Below, one piece after another: positions 33,446-42,478 of a stretch of 64,000 nt of DNA. The notes below the pieces were generated by a model. The model saw nothing but the letters and a program-made list of their open reading frames with translations. It was not told where the DNA came from and ran no database searches. Every line of letters starts with the position of its first letter. Position 1 is the first letter of the stretch. The position numbers and the translations under genes are program-made. The DNA lies in contig OY769916.1 of the NCBI GenBank assembly GCA_963669265.1, positions 744,001 to 808,000 of the forward strand. Direction: 5' to 3'. Origin of the DNA: SZUA-547 sp963669265. Its GTDB lineage: Bacteria; Pseudomonadota; Alphaproteobacteria; Rhodobacterales; Rhodobacteraceae.

Positions 33446-33461
33446 TTGCAACCGGTTGCAA
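33446..33461. promoter_or_regulatory. LacI-type operator 2 (divergent catabolic operons)
   Basis: A perfect 16-bp palindrome TTGCAACC-GGTTGCAA, identical to the core of operator 1. It lies 29 bp upstream of the dehydrogenase-iolE operon and 79 bp upstream of iolD, so one bound repressor could close both. No other copy was noticed in the window. Confidence 0.87.
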
Positions 33462-33539
33462 AAGTTGTATCGTGAGAGTCGAAGTCTCGCAAGCTGCATT
33501 CGGTGAACCGCCGGATTTTTTGATAGGGTTCGCACTCAC

Positions 33540-35411
33540 ATGACAACAGGACATGAAACGATCCGGCTGACGACTGCGCAGGCGATCATCCGCTGGCTTT
33601 CGAACCAGTTCATCAATGTCGACGGGCAGGAATTGCGCCTGTGCGGCGGCGGCTTCGGCATCTTCGGTCACGGCAACGTGCCGTGCCTCGGCGAGGCACT
33701 CTATGAAGTCAGGGACGAGCTGCCGCTTTATCGCGGCCAGAATGAGCAGGGCATGGGGTTCGCCGCCGCCGGATACGCCAAGCAGTGGCTGCGCCAGCGC
33801 TTCATGTTCTGCACCGCCTCTGCGGGTCCGGGAACGTCGAACCTGGTGACCAGCGCGGCCTTGGCCCACGCCAACCGCCTGCCGATGCTGCTGCTTTGCG
33901 GAGACACGTTTCTGACCCGCCTGCCCGATCCGGTGCTGCAGCAGTTGGAGAATTTTTACAACCCGACGCTCGGCGTGAACGATGCGTTCAAGCCGGTCAC
34001 ACGCTATTGGGACCGGATCACCCATCCGGCGCAGGTGATCCAGTCGCTGCCCGCCGCCATCGCCACGATGCTGGACCCGGCCGATTGCGGCCCGGCCTTT
34101 CTCGGCCTCCCGCAGGACGTGCAAGGCTGGACCTATGACTACCCGGTCGGGTTCTTCGCAAAGAAAGTACATCGTATTCGACGGATCACGCCGGACGCTG
34201 ATGAGATCGCCGACGCCGCGGCCCTGCTCGCGAGCGCGGAACGCCCGATGATAATCGCAGGCGGCGGCGTACAGTATTCGCACGCGACGGCGGAACTGAC
34301 CGCCTTCGCCGAGGCCCGCCAGATCCCGGTGGTTGAGACAATCGCCGGACGGGCGAACCTGTTGGCGACCCATCCGTTGAACATCGGACCGGTCGGTGTG
34401 ACCGGTTCCAACTCGGCCAACGCCATCGCCGAGCAGGCCGACGTGATCCTCGCCGTCGGCACGCGATTGCAGGACTTCACCACCGGATCCTGGACAGCCT
34501 TTGCAAAGGACGCGCGCTTTATCTCGATCAATGCGGCGCGGCACGATGCGGGCAAGCATATGTCGCTGCCGGTCGTCGGAGACGCGAAGCTCTCGCTCGG
34601 GGCGCTGGATACGGCGACAAAAGACTATGTGGCGCCGGCAGACTGGACCACTTTGGCGCAGAATGAGCGCAAACGCTGGGACGCCTATGTCGCGGAGAAC
34701 GTCTCTTACGGCAATCGACCCAACTCTTACGCGCAGGCCATCGGCGTGGTGAACGACCTGTGCGATGATCGCGATCGCGTGGTCGCCGCCGCTGGCGGCC
34801 TGCCCGCCGAGGTCACCGCCAACTGGCGCACGCTGGGCCTGGGCACTGTCGATGTCGAGTTCGGCTTCTCCTGCATGGGCTACGAGATCTCCGGCGCCTG
34901 GGGCGCGCGGATCGCCCAGATGGAGCGTGAGGCGGATCAGGACACCATCGTCTTCATCGGCGACGGGTCCTATATGCTGATGAACTCAGATCTCTATTCC
35001 TCGGTGCTCAGCCGCAAAAAATTGATCATCCTCGTGCTCGACAATGGCGGGTTCGCGGTGATCAACAAGCTGCAGAACAACACCGGCAACGAAAGCTTCA
35101 ACAACCTGATCGCCGATTGCCCCACCATTCCAGAGGCGTTCTCAGTCGATTTTGAAGCCCATGCTGCCGCACAGGGCGCAATTGCCGAGACCGTGTCGAA
35201 TCCGAACGAGCTGGGCGAGGCGTTCAAGCGCGCGAAGACGTCGGACAAAACCCATGTCATCGTGATGAAAGTGGACCCCTATGAGGGCTGGACCGCTGAG
35301 GGCCATACCTGGTGGGAAGTCGGCACGCCGCAGGTCAGCAACAGCGAGCGCGTGCGCAACGCCCATGAGGAATGGGAATCCAGCCGCGACAAACAACGGC
35401 AGGGCGTGTGA
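33540..35411 (+). CDS. iolD: IolD, trihydroxycyclohexane-1,2-dione hydrolase
   Basis: A 623-residue thiamine-diphosphate enzyme that opens the ring of 3D-trihydroxycyclohexane-1,2-dione to 5-deoxy-glucuronate. The N-terminal domain carries the catalytic-type Glu region (LYRGQNEQGMGFAAAGYAKQ), and the C-terminal domain the ThDP/Mg motif (GDGSYMLMNSDLYSSVLSRK, then LIILVLDNGG). Length and motifs match IolD. It is the first gene of iolD-C-B-J and iolG on the plus strand. The stop overlaps the iolC start (TGATG). Confidence 0.96.
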   Translation: MTTGHETIRLTTAQAIIRWLSNQFINVDGQELRLCGGGFGIFGHGNVPCLGEALYEVRDELPLYRGQNEQGMGFAAAGYAKQWLRQRFMFCTASAGPGTSNLVTSAALAHANRLPMLLLCGDTFLTRLPDPVLQQLENFYNPTLGVNDAFKPVTRYWDRITHPAQVIQSLPAAIATMLDPADCGPAFLGLPQDVQGWTYDYPVGFFAKKVHRIRRITPDADEIADAAALLASAERPMIIAGGGVQYSHATAELTAFAEARQIPVVETIAGRANLLATHPLNIGPVGVTGSNSANAIAEQADVILAVGTRLQDFTTGSWTAFAKDARFISINAARHDAGKHMSLPVVGDAKLSLGALDTATKDYVAPADWTTLAQNERKRWDAYVAENVSYGNRPNSYAQAIGVVNDLCDDRDRVVAAAGGLPAEVTANWRTLGLGTVDVEFGFSCMGYEISGAWGARIAQMEREADQDTIVFIGDGSYMLMNSDLYSSVLSRKKLIILVLDNGGFAVINKLQNNTGNESFNNLIADCPTIPEAFSVDFEAHAAAQGAIAETVSNPNELGEAFKRAKTSDKTHVIVMKVDPYEGWTAEGHTWWEVGTPQVSNSERVRNAHEEWESSRDKQRQGV

Positions 35412-36394
35412 TGGGCGCGCTGCTCGACGGGATCGCGCAGAAACGCTTCGCGGTTTTCGGCCGCGCGGGCATGGACATGTATGCGGCGCCGGTCGGCGTC
35501 AAAAGCGAGCACGCCTCTCAGTTTGAATCCGATCTTGGCGGCTCCTCAGCGAATATCTGCGCCGGGTTGGCCAAACTTGGCTGTCAGGCGTCGCTGGTCA
35601 CATCGATTTCGGACGACGCGGTCGGTCGGTTCTGCCTCAATCGCCTGCATCACTATGGCGTGGACACAACCTATATCCGCACCGTCGGGGGAGAGTTCCG
35701 CACCTCGCTCGCGATCTATGAAAGCACGTTGGATGACTTCCAGAACGTCATCTACCGCAACGGCGCCGTCGACTTTCAGGTGACGGCGGAGGATATGGAT
35801 CGGGTGGATTACAGCGCCTTCGGCGCGCTGATCACCGCGGGCACGGTTTTCGCGGCGGAGCCGTCACGAAGCGCCACGTTCCGCGCGTTTGAGAACGCCC
35901 GCGCCGCCGACCTTCCGGTGATCTTCGACATCGACTATCGACCCTATTCCTGGCCCTCGCCGGAGGTCGCCTCTGAAGTCCTTTCGCGCGCAGGCGAAGA
36001 GAGCGACCTCATCGTCGGCAATGACGAGGAGTTCGGCTTTATGGCGGGCGGCATGGATATGGGGCTGGCGAAAGCGCGGGCTCTGTCAGAACGGCCGGGC
36101 CGCATCGTGATCTACAAAATGGGCGCCGAAGGCGCGATGACCTTCGCTGACGGCGATGAAATCCGCACCGGCATCTACCCGGTCACCGCCGTGAAACCCA
36201 ATGGCGCGGGCGACAGCTTCATGGCCGGCCTTCTGGCCGGCCTCGCCGACGGGCGGTCGCTGCGCGAGTCGGTCCTTCGGGGCTCGGCCTGCGCCTCGAT
36301 CGTGGTCTCGCAACCCGGATGCGCGCCCGCCATGCCAAACACCGCCGAGCTTGAGGTATTTCTGGCCTCGCATCCCGGCCCTACAGAAAGCTGA
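35411..36394 (+). CDS. iolC: IolC, 5-dehydro-2-deoxygluconokinase (single-domain)
   Basis: A 327-residue PfkB-family sugar kinase. Start at 35411 overlaps the iolD stop by one base. Substrate-binding GGSSANICAGLAKLG and the anion-hole/catalytic motif PNGAGDSFMAGLLAGL (Asp near residue 266) are present. It phosphorylates 2-deoxy-5-keto-D-gluconate. Many alphaproteobacterial IolC proteins carry an extra C-terminal DUF2090 domain (about 640 residues in all); this one does not, and a separate aldolase gene follows two genes later. Confidence 0.93.
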   Translation: MGALLDGIAQKRFAVFGRAGMDMYAAPVGVKSEHASQFESDLGGSSANICAGLAKLGCQASLVTSISDDAVGRFCLNRLHHYGVDTTYIRTVGGEFRTSLAIYESTLDDFQNVIYRNGAVDFQVTAEDMDRVDYSAFGALITAGTVFAAEPSRSATFRAFENARAADLPVIFDIDYRPYSWPSPEVASEVLSRAGEESDLIVGNDEEFGFMAGGMDMGLAKARALSERPGRIVIYKMGAEGAMTFADGDEIRTGIYPVTAVKPNGAGDSFMAGLLAGLADGRSLRESVLRGSACASIVVSQPGCAPAMPNTAELEVFLASHPGPTES

Positions 36395-36406
36395 ACGGAG
36401 CGCGCC

Positions 36407-37249
36407 ATGCATATCCCTCCCTTTGACAATCAGAACAAAGCCATTGTCGACATCGACAACGCCACGGTGCCGCTGAACTACTTCAACATCGTCAAGCTGA
36501 AGAAGGGCGAGACGTTCGAGTATCGGACGCCCGGCTATGAGACCTGCGTCGCGCCTGCGACGGGAACGGTGGATGTCGATGTCGAAGGCGAGGTGTTCGC
36601 GGATCTGGGCAACCGCACCATCGATGTCTGGGACGGAGAGCCGGAGGGCGTCTATGTTCCCGTCGGCGCCAAGGTGACGATCACCTGCAAGACCGACAAA
36701 ACGGAGACTTTCGTCGCGGGGGCCAAGTATGACGAGGTGCTCGACCCGTTCGATGTGCGCGCCGCCGAGATCGACCTTGTGCAATACGGTTCGGACGACA
36801 CAAAAACTCACCGTAAGATCAAGCATATCCTCGGCCAGAAACAGCACGGCAAAGTCGGCCGCTTGCTGGTGAGCGAGCTTTTCACCGTGGGACAAGGCGG
36901 CTGGTCCGGCTTCCCGTCGCACAAGCATGACACCGACCGTCTGCCGGATGAGACCCGTCATGACGAGACCTACAATTTCCGCTTTCGGCCCAATTACGGC
37001 TCCGGCGTGCAAATGCTTCAGCGCGTCGATAACGAGCCGGGCGACGCCTATCACATCGTCGACGGCTCCACGATCATGCTTGACAAGGGCTATCATCCCT
37101 GCGCCGCGCTACCCGGTTATGAGATGTACTATTTCACCATTCTGGGCGGGCTGAGTCAGCGCTCTCTGGTCCAGTATTTCCAACCCACTCACGCGGCGCA
37201 GCTGGAGACGATCCCCGGCATCAAGGACATGATTGCGAAGTTCAAATGA
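36407..37249 (+). CDS. iolB: IolB, 5-deoxy-glucuronate isomerase
   Basis: A 280-residue bicupin of the KduI/IolB family that isomerises 5-deoxy-glucuronate to 2-deoxy-5-keto-gluconate. Metal-site cupin motifs are visible at WSGFPSHKHD and DETYNFRFRP, then HPCAALPGYEMYYFTILGG, as usual in IolB. It lies between iolC and the aldolase gene, with a four-base overlap with the latter. The call is secure. Confidence 0.96.
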   Translation: MHIPPFDNQNKAIVDIDNATVPLNYFNIVKLKKGETFEYRTPGYETCVAPATGTVDVDVEGEVFADLGNRTIDVWDGEPEGVYVPVGAKVTITCKTDKTETFVAGAKYDEVLDPFDVRAAEIDLVQYGSDDTKTHRKIKHILGQKQHGKVGRLLVSELFTVGQGGWSGFPSHKHDTDRLPDETRHDETYNFRFRPNYGSGVQMLQRVDNEPGDAYHIVDGSTIMLDKGYHPCAALPGYEMYYFTILGGLSQRSLVQYFQPTHAAQLETIPGIKDMIAKFK

Positions 37250-38076
37250 CTCTGGCGACGCTCTCGGAAGTTCTTCAGCCCGCTCTGAAGCAAGGCTACG
37301 CGGTGGCTGGGTTGGTCACCCTCGGGTGGGAGGATATGCGTGCCTATGTGGCCGCGGCCGAGACTGAGGACACGCCTGTGATCCTGCAGGCGGGGCCGTC
37401 CTGCCGCGGGTACATGCCGCTGCCCATACTCGGAAAGATGTTTCGCCACCTGGCCGAAAGCGTCAGCGTGCCGGTCGTCGCCCATCTGGACCATGGCTAC
37501 ACCATCGAAGAGTGTCGCGTCGCGATCGATAGCGGTTTCACCTCGGTCATGTTCGACGGGTCCCGAAAACCGCTCGCCGCGAATATCGCCGAGACCGCCG
37601 AGATTGTGGAGTTGGCCCATGCGGCCGGCGTCTCATGCGAGGGAGAAATCGGATTTGTCGGCTATTCGGGCGGCGAAGATTCAGCCGGCACCGATCCGGA
37701 AGAAGCGGGCCAATTCGCGCGCGAAACCGGCGTCGACGCAATGGCGGTCTCGGTGGGCAACGTGCATCTTCAGCAGGAAAAGGATGCGGATCTGGACGAG
37801 CCGCGCATCCGCGCGATCGAGGCCTTGACCAACGTGCCGCTGGTCATCCATGGCGGATCCGGCGTGCCGGTGGCGCAGCGCGCGGCCTTCGCCCGGAACT
37901 CGAACATCTGCAAATTCAATATCGGAACGGAATTGCGCATGGCGTTCGGCGCGGCGCTGCGCGAAGCGGTCAATCGCGACCCGTCCCGGTTCGATCGCCT
38001 GTCGATCCTGACGGAGACGCACGACCCCGTGGTCGAGGCGGCGCGCCGGGTCCTGCAACCTTTGAAGCGAGCGTGA
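37246..38076 (+). CDS. iolJ: IolJ-like class II aldolase
   Basis: A 276-residue class II (zinc) aldolase. The zinc and catalytic residues appear in VAHLDHGYTIEE (Asp-His), EGEIGFVGYSGGED, SVGNVHLQ and VIHGGSGVP. Class II aldolases of inositol catabolism (IolJ) split 2-deoxy-5-keto-6-phosphogluconate into dihydroxyacetone phosphate and malonate semialdehyde. Here the gene overlaps iolB and precedes iolG, so this role is much more likely than tagatose- or fructose-bisphosphate cleavage. It complements the IolC protein that lacks a DUF2090 domain. Confidence 0.88.
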   Translation: MTLATLSEVLQPALKQGYAVAGLVTLGWEDMRAYVAAAETEDTPVILQAGPSCRGYMPLPILGKMFRHLAESVSVPVVAHLDHGYTIEECRVAIDSGFTSVMFDGSRKPLAANIAETAEIVELAHAAGVSCEGEIGFVGYSGGEDSAGTDPEEAGQFARETGVDAMAVSVGNVHLQQEKDADLDEPRIRAIEALTNVPLVIHGGSGVPVAQRAAFARNSNICKFNIGTELRMAFGAALREAVNRDPSRFDRLSILTETHDPVVEAARRVLQPLKRA

Positions 38077-38077
38077 C

Positions 38078-39064
38078 ATGCTGAGGATCGGAATTCTGGG
38101 ATGCGGGCGTATCGGGCAGATTCACGCCTATAACGTCCACCTGATGGACGGAGCCGCGGTCGCCGCCCTCTCGGACGCGCTGCCGGACGCCGCGCAGAAA
38201 CTGGCGGACCGCTACGGCGCGCGGGTTCAGGGCAGTGAGGAGATCATCGCCAGTCCCGATATCGACGCGGTGATCATCGGCACCCCGACCGATACGCATT
38301 ACGACCTGATCCACGCCGCCGCCCGCGCCGGGAAAGCGATCTTCTGCGAAAAGCCGGTGGACCTGTCCGCCGACCGTATTCGCGATTGCATCAAGGCGGT
38401 CGAAGACGCGGGCGCGCCTTTCATGACCGCCTTCAATCGCCGGTTCGATCCGAATTTCGCCAATGTTCAGGCGCGCATCGCCGCCGGAGAGATCGGCGAC
38501 GTGGAGATCGTGACCATCCTTTCGCGCGATCCCGCCCCGCCCCCGATCAGCTATATCAAAAGCTCGGGCGGCCTCTTTCGGGACATGATGATCCACGATC
38601 TGGATATGGCGCGCTTCCTTTTGGGCGAAGAGCCTGTGAGCATCTACGCCGTCGGCGCGTCGCTGGTCGATCCTGAGATCGGCGCAGCCGGCGATATCGA
38701 CACCGCGGCCGTGACCCTGACGACGGCGTCGGGCAAAATCTGCCAGATCTCCAATTCGCGCCGGGCCTCCTATGGCTATGACCAACGGATCGAGGTTCAT
38801 GGCTCCAAGGGCATGCTAAGAGCGGAGAACATGCTGGAGAACTCCGTCGAGCTCGCGTCCGATAGCGGGTTCCGCAAGGCGCCGGCGCTGCACTTTTTCC
38901 TCGAACGCTACAAACTGGCTTATCAGGCGGAGATCGCGCAGTTCATCAAGCAGATCCGCGCGGGCGAGCCGCAGAACCCGGACATCCATGACGGATTGCG
39001 CGCACAGTTGCTGGCGGACGCGGCGGCGCGATCCCTCAGCGAGGGCGTCGCCGTCTCTGTCTAA
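38078..39064 (+). CDS. iolG: IolG, inositol 2-dehydrogenase
   Basis: A 328-residue Gfo/Idh/MocA oxidoreductase of the length and layout of IolG. The Rossmann motif GILGCGRIGQIH, the EKP motif (FCEKPVDLS) and RDMMIHDLDMARFLLG are the family signatures around NAD, the catalytic lysine and the catalytic histidine. It would oxidise myo-inositol to 2-keto-myo-inositol, the entry step of the pathway. It starts one base after the aldolase stop, so it is in the iolD operon. It converges on a dioxygenase gene. Confidence 0.9.
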   Translation: MLRIGILGCGRIGQIHAYNVHLMDGAAVAALSDALPDAAQKLADRYGARVQGSEEIIASPDIDAVIIGTPTDTHYDLIHAAARAGKAIFCEKPVDLSADRIRDCIKAVEDAGAPFMTAFNRRFDPNFANVQARIAAGEIGDVEIVTILSRDPAPPPISYIKSSGGLFRDMMIHDLDMARFLLGEEPVSIYAVGASLVDPEIGAAGDIDTAAVTLTTASGKICQISNSRRASYGYDQRIEVHGSKGMLRAENMLENSVELASDSGFRKAPALHFFLERYKLAYQAEIAQFIKQIRAGEPQNPDIHDGLRAQLLADAAARSLSEGVAVSV

Positions 39065-39084
39065 ACCCTACCGCTGCGCCGCGC

Positions 39085-40272
39085 TCATGGTCGCTGTTTC
39101 GCCGCCATCTCGTCCAGATGCGCGGCGCAGGCTTCCGCGCTCCAACCCTCGTCAAGCGCCCGCTTGAAGAAAGCCTGTTGCGATTCCGGCGCCAGACCGC
39201 CAATCGGCGGATCTCTGTCGAGATTGGTCGGAAACGAATACCCCTCCGCCGTCGATGCGATGGCCGCGTCCAATTCCGAAGCGCTGAGCGTTCCGCTCTG
39301 GCGCGCCCTGACCGCCTGCGGGTAGAGCAGCTTGCACATCTTGCGCCGATCCACCGCCTCCATCGCGCGGCCGAACGCGGACGATATCTGCAGCAGGTTG
39401 GCCATACGGTGAATATCTGCGCTGGAGTTGGCGCCCGCCGCGTGAAACAGGGCCGGATTGAAGAACACCGCGTCGCCCTTGGACAAGGGCAGTTGCACAT
39501 GTCGCTCTTCAAACACGTCGCGAAAGTCATCGCGCCGCCAGGCCGCATAACCGGCGCGATAGGCCTGTGAGAACGGCAGCAGTTTCGTTGGGCCGCTCTC
39601 GATGGGCATATCGCAATGCGCGATCGCGCCTTGCAGAGTCAGGACCGGCGACAGGTCGTGGACATGCGCCGGGTACGCGGCGCTGATCTCAGTGGTCTGA
39701 AACCCGAGATGGTAGTCGCGATGCACCTGCTGCGCGGCGGCGCCGGGATGGACCAGATTGACCTGCGCCGTCATCTGATAATTCGGGCCCAGCCACGCCT
39801 CGCACACCGCCGCGATCGACGTGTTCGCGAAATATCGCAGATACACGTCCGGATCCCGTTCGCAAAGTTTTTGCAATGCGTTCCAGATCCGGTCATTGGC
39901 GCCCGCCGCCGCGAAGTGATCGCCGCCGCCACCCGAGGCCGCTTTCTCTTCGGCGATGATCGCATCGTAGATTTCTGTCGCCTGATCCAGAACGCCGGTG
40001 TCGGCGTAGGCGCCGCGAAGCGCCACCACGCCCGGCCCCGTCAGCAGCACTCGCGCCCATTCGGCCATGATCTCGACCCGCCTGTCGTTGCTCTCCAGAT
40101 CTGGGCGCAGGCTGGCCATGTCGTAAATTGGGATATCGTGCCTAATCTCCGCCGCGTGAAGCGCGTCGGCGGGAGCCGTTTTCTGCTCTATGAGTGCGAT
40201 AAGGTCGTTCACGTCACAGGCGTCCGGGTCGAAATAGCCTGTGCGGGTGGGGTTCTGCGTTTGCTGGTCCAT
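39085..40272 (-). CDS. PhyH-family Fe(II)/2-oxoglutarate dioxygenase
   Basis: A 395-residue phytanoyl-CoA dioxygenase-like protein. The iron-binding His-x-Asp is in QVHRDYHLGFQTT and the distal His is in FFNPALFHAAGANS, with an Arg further on (IHRMANLL) that may bind 2-oxoglutarate. These enzymes hydroxylate varied small molecules; the substrate here is unknown. It is divergent from a LacI regulator 83 bp away, which may control it, and this suggests a carbohydrate or cyclitol-related substrate. No export signal is seen. Confidence 0.8.
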   Translation of the reverse strand: MDQQTQNPTRTGYFDPDACDVNDLIALIEQKTAPADALHAAEIRHDIPIYDMASLRPDLESNDRRVEIMAEWARVLLTGPGVVALRGAYADTGVLDQATEIYDAIIAEEKAASGGGGDHFAAAGANDRIWNALQKLCERDPDVYLRYFANTSIAAVCEAWLGPNYQMTAQVNLVHPGAAAQQVHRDYHLGFQTTEISAAYPAHVHDLSPVLTLQGAIAHCDMPIESGPTKLLPFSQAYRAGYAAWRRDDFRDVFEERHVQLPLSKGDAVFFNPALFHAAGANSSADIHRMANLLQISSAFGRAMEAVDRRKMCKLLYPQAVRARQSGTLSASELDAAIASTAEGYSFPTNLDRDPPIGGLAPESQQAFFKRALDEGWSAEACAAHLDEMAAKQRP

Positions 40273-40355
40273 GGCGAGTCTCCGTCAGCGTTTCGAACGA
40301 TATTGCCGTGAATGTCTCTTGAGCGGCGTCAGAAAATCCATCAGAAACACATCAA

Positions 40356-41381
40356 ATGACTCATCGTTTTCCAATCAAAGAGATTGCGTTGCAGGCTGGT
40401 TTGGGCACGGCAACGGTCGATCGGGTGATCAACAACCGCGCCCATGTCAGCCCGCATGCTCGCCGTCGGGTAGCCAGCGCGATCGCGGAGCTGGAGGGTC
40501 AGGAGGCGCAACTAGCAGCGCGCGGACGGCGCATGTTTTTCGATTTCGTGATCGAGGCGCCCACCCGCTTCAGCCATGAGGTCAGGCGCGCGGCGGAGCA
40601 TGTCGTCGCGGACATAAAGGTCGCCGCGTGCCGCCCGCGATTTCTGTTGCAGGAGATCATGACGGAGGCCGACGTGATCGACGCTTTGGCCCGCATCGCC
40701 AAACGGGGCAGTCAGGGGGTCTGCCTGAAGGCGCGCGACGCGCCCGGTATTCGCAAGGCGGTCGACGACCTCGCGGCGGCGGGCATTCCCGTCGTCACGC
40801 TTGTGACCGACATCACTTCGCCGACGCGCGTGGCCTATGTCGGCCTCGATAACAAGAGCGCAGGGCGCACCGCCGCCTATCTGGTGGCGCAGACGCTCGC
40901 CGGCGCCTCTGGCACGGTACTGACGACAAAGAGTCAGGACCAGTTTCTGGGAGAGGAGGAACGTGAAAGCGCGTTCCTGCAATTGCTGACCGACGCATGC
41001 CCAAACCTCAGCGTGATAGACGCCAGCGGCGGCAGCGGCGTGCCCTACCAGACCGCCCACTCAATCGAGCCGGTGCTGGAACGCCTCAAGGACCTGCGCG
41101 CCGTCTATTCGATGGGCGGCGGAAATCGCACGATTCTGGAGATGCTGTCGCAGAACAGGCTCTCACCCGACATCTATGTCGCCCACGACCTCGACCGCGA
41201 GAACCGAAGATTGATTGAAAGTGGTCGCCTGAGTTTCGTTCTGCACCATGACCTGACGGCCGATATGCAGAACGTCTTTCGGGCCTTCCTCCACCACCAC
41301 AAGCTGGCGCCGGACAGGCCCGAAAACCTGATCTCGAACGTTCAGGTCGTCACGCGGTATAACCTGCCGCCCCGGGTTTGA
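40356..41381 (+). CDS. LacI-family regulator 2
   Basis: A 341-residue LacI-type protein. The helix-turn-helix is at about residues 6-26 (PIKEIALQAGLGTATVDRVI), followed by NNRAHVSPHARRRVASAIAE. The sensor domain (DFVIEAPTRFSHEVRRAAEH) resembles ribose-type binding proteins. The hinge motif of regulator 1 is not conserved here, so it should read a different operator. It is divergent from the PhyH dioxygenase gene and may control it. The 83-bp spacer shows no strong palindrome, so the operator was not located. Confidence 0.82.
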   Translation: MTHRFPIKEIALQAGLGTATVDRVINNRAHVSPHARRRVASAIAELEGQEAQLAARGRRMFFDFVIEAPTRFSHEVRRAAEHVVADIKVAACRPRFLLQEIMTEADVIDALARIAKRGSQGVCLKARDAPGIRKAVDDLAAAGIPVVTLVTDITSPTRVAYVGLDNKSAGRTAAYLVAQTLAGASGTVLTTKSQDQFLGEEERESAFLQLLTDACPNLSVIDASGGSGVPYQTAHSIEPVLERLKDLRAVYSMGGGNRTILEMLSQNRLSPDIYVAHDLDRENRRLIESGRLSFVLHHDLTADMQNVFRAFLHHHKLAPDRPENLISNVQVVTRYNLPPRV

Positions 41382-41393
41382 GACGGCGCTTTC

Positions 41394-42278
41394 TTACCCC
41401 ATCCGCTCAGACGCGAAACCGCCCGGCCCCGCGGGGAAAACGACGGTCTTGTTGCCATTCAGGAATGCGCGGTGATGCGCATGGGCGTGAACCGCACGGG
41501 ACAGCACCTGGCTTTCCACATCGCGCCCCAGCGAGACATAGTCGGACGCCGACTGGGCGTGAGAGACACGCGCGATGTCCTGCTCGATGATCGGACCCTC
41601 ATCCAGATCCGAGGTCACGTAATGCGACGTCGCGCCGATCATCTTCACTCCACGCTCGAACGCTTGCTTATAGGGCGCGGCGCCCTTGAAGCTCGGCAGG
41701 AATGAATGGTGGATATTGATGATCCGGCCGGACATCTTGGTGCACATCTCGTCGGAGAGAACCTGCATATAGCGAGCGAGCACCACCAGTTCGGCGCCGG
41801 TCTCCTCAATCACAGCCATCTGCTCAGCTTCCGCCTTGGCCTTGTTCTCTTTGGTCACCTTGATCCGGTGAAACGGAATGTCCTGATTCACCACGACCTT
41901 TTGGTAGTCCATGTGGTTTGAGATCACCGCCACGATCTCGATCGGCAAAGCGCCGATCCGAGAGCGGTAGAGAAGGTCGTTCAGGCAATGGCCAAAGCGC
42001 GAGACCATGACCAGCACCCTCATCTTTTCGCCGTCGACATAGAGGCCCGTCTCCATATCGAACTCGTCGGCGATTGGCGCGAATTGCGCCTTCAGCGACT
42101 CCTGGTCCACCTCGGCCGGACCGTGAAACGCCAGACGCGCGAAAAAGCGACCGGTGTCCTGATCATCGAACTGGGCGGCATGGGTGATGTTGCATTGCCG
42201 CTCCGCCAGAAATCCCGAGATCGCGGCCACCAGGCCGACCCGGGATTTGCATTTCACAGTAAGAACATAGTTGGTCAT
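41394..42278 (-). CDS. purU: PurU, formyltetrahydrofolate deformylase
   Basis: A 294-residue enzyme that hydrolyses 10-formyltetrahydrofolate to formate and tetrahydrofolate. An N-terminal ACT domain (TVKCKSRVGLVAAISGFLAE) precedes the formyltransferase fold, with the catalytic segment NIHHSFLPSFKGAAPYKQAF and ATSHYVTSDLDEGPIIEQD. Length and motifs agree fully with PurU. It stands apart from its neighbours, with 200 bp upstream holding its promoter and 12 bp to the convergent LacI gene. Its link to the sugar genes is probably only positional. Confidence 0.96.
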   Translation of the reverse strand: MTNYVLTVKCKSRVGLVAAISGFLAERQCNITHAAQFDDQDTGRFFARLAFHGPAEVDQESLKAQFAPIADEFDMETGLYVDGEKMRVLVMVSRFGHCLNDLLYRSRIGALPIEIVAVISNHMDYQKVVVNQDIPFHRIKVTKENKAKAEAEQMAVIEETGAELVVLARYMQVLSDEMCTKMSGRIINIHHSFLPSFKGAAPYKQAFERGVKMIGATSHYVTSDLDEGPIIEQDIARVSHAQSASDYVSLGRDVESQVLSRAVHAHAHHRAFLNGNKTVVFPAGPGGFASERMG

Positions 42279-42478
42279 TTTACGTTTCTCGCTGACACGG
42301 CGTCATGGGCGCATACCCGCAGACGCCAATGCTGATTGGCCTCAGATAGTTGCTCGTCAGATGCAATAGAGAATTCGCGCACGCGAGGCGAGCGTCATAA
42401 TCGTCTCAGGCCAGATCGTCGCGGATCGGCGGAGAATGTGGCGCTATGGCGCGCCCATCCGGCTCGCGTCAAGCACTC

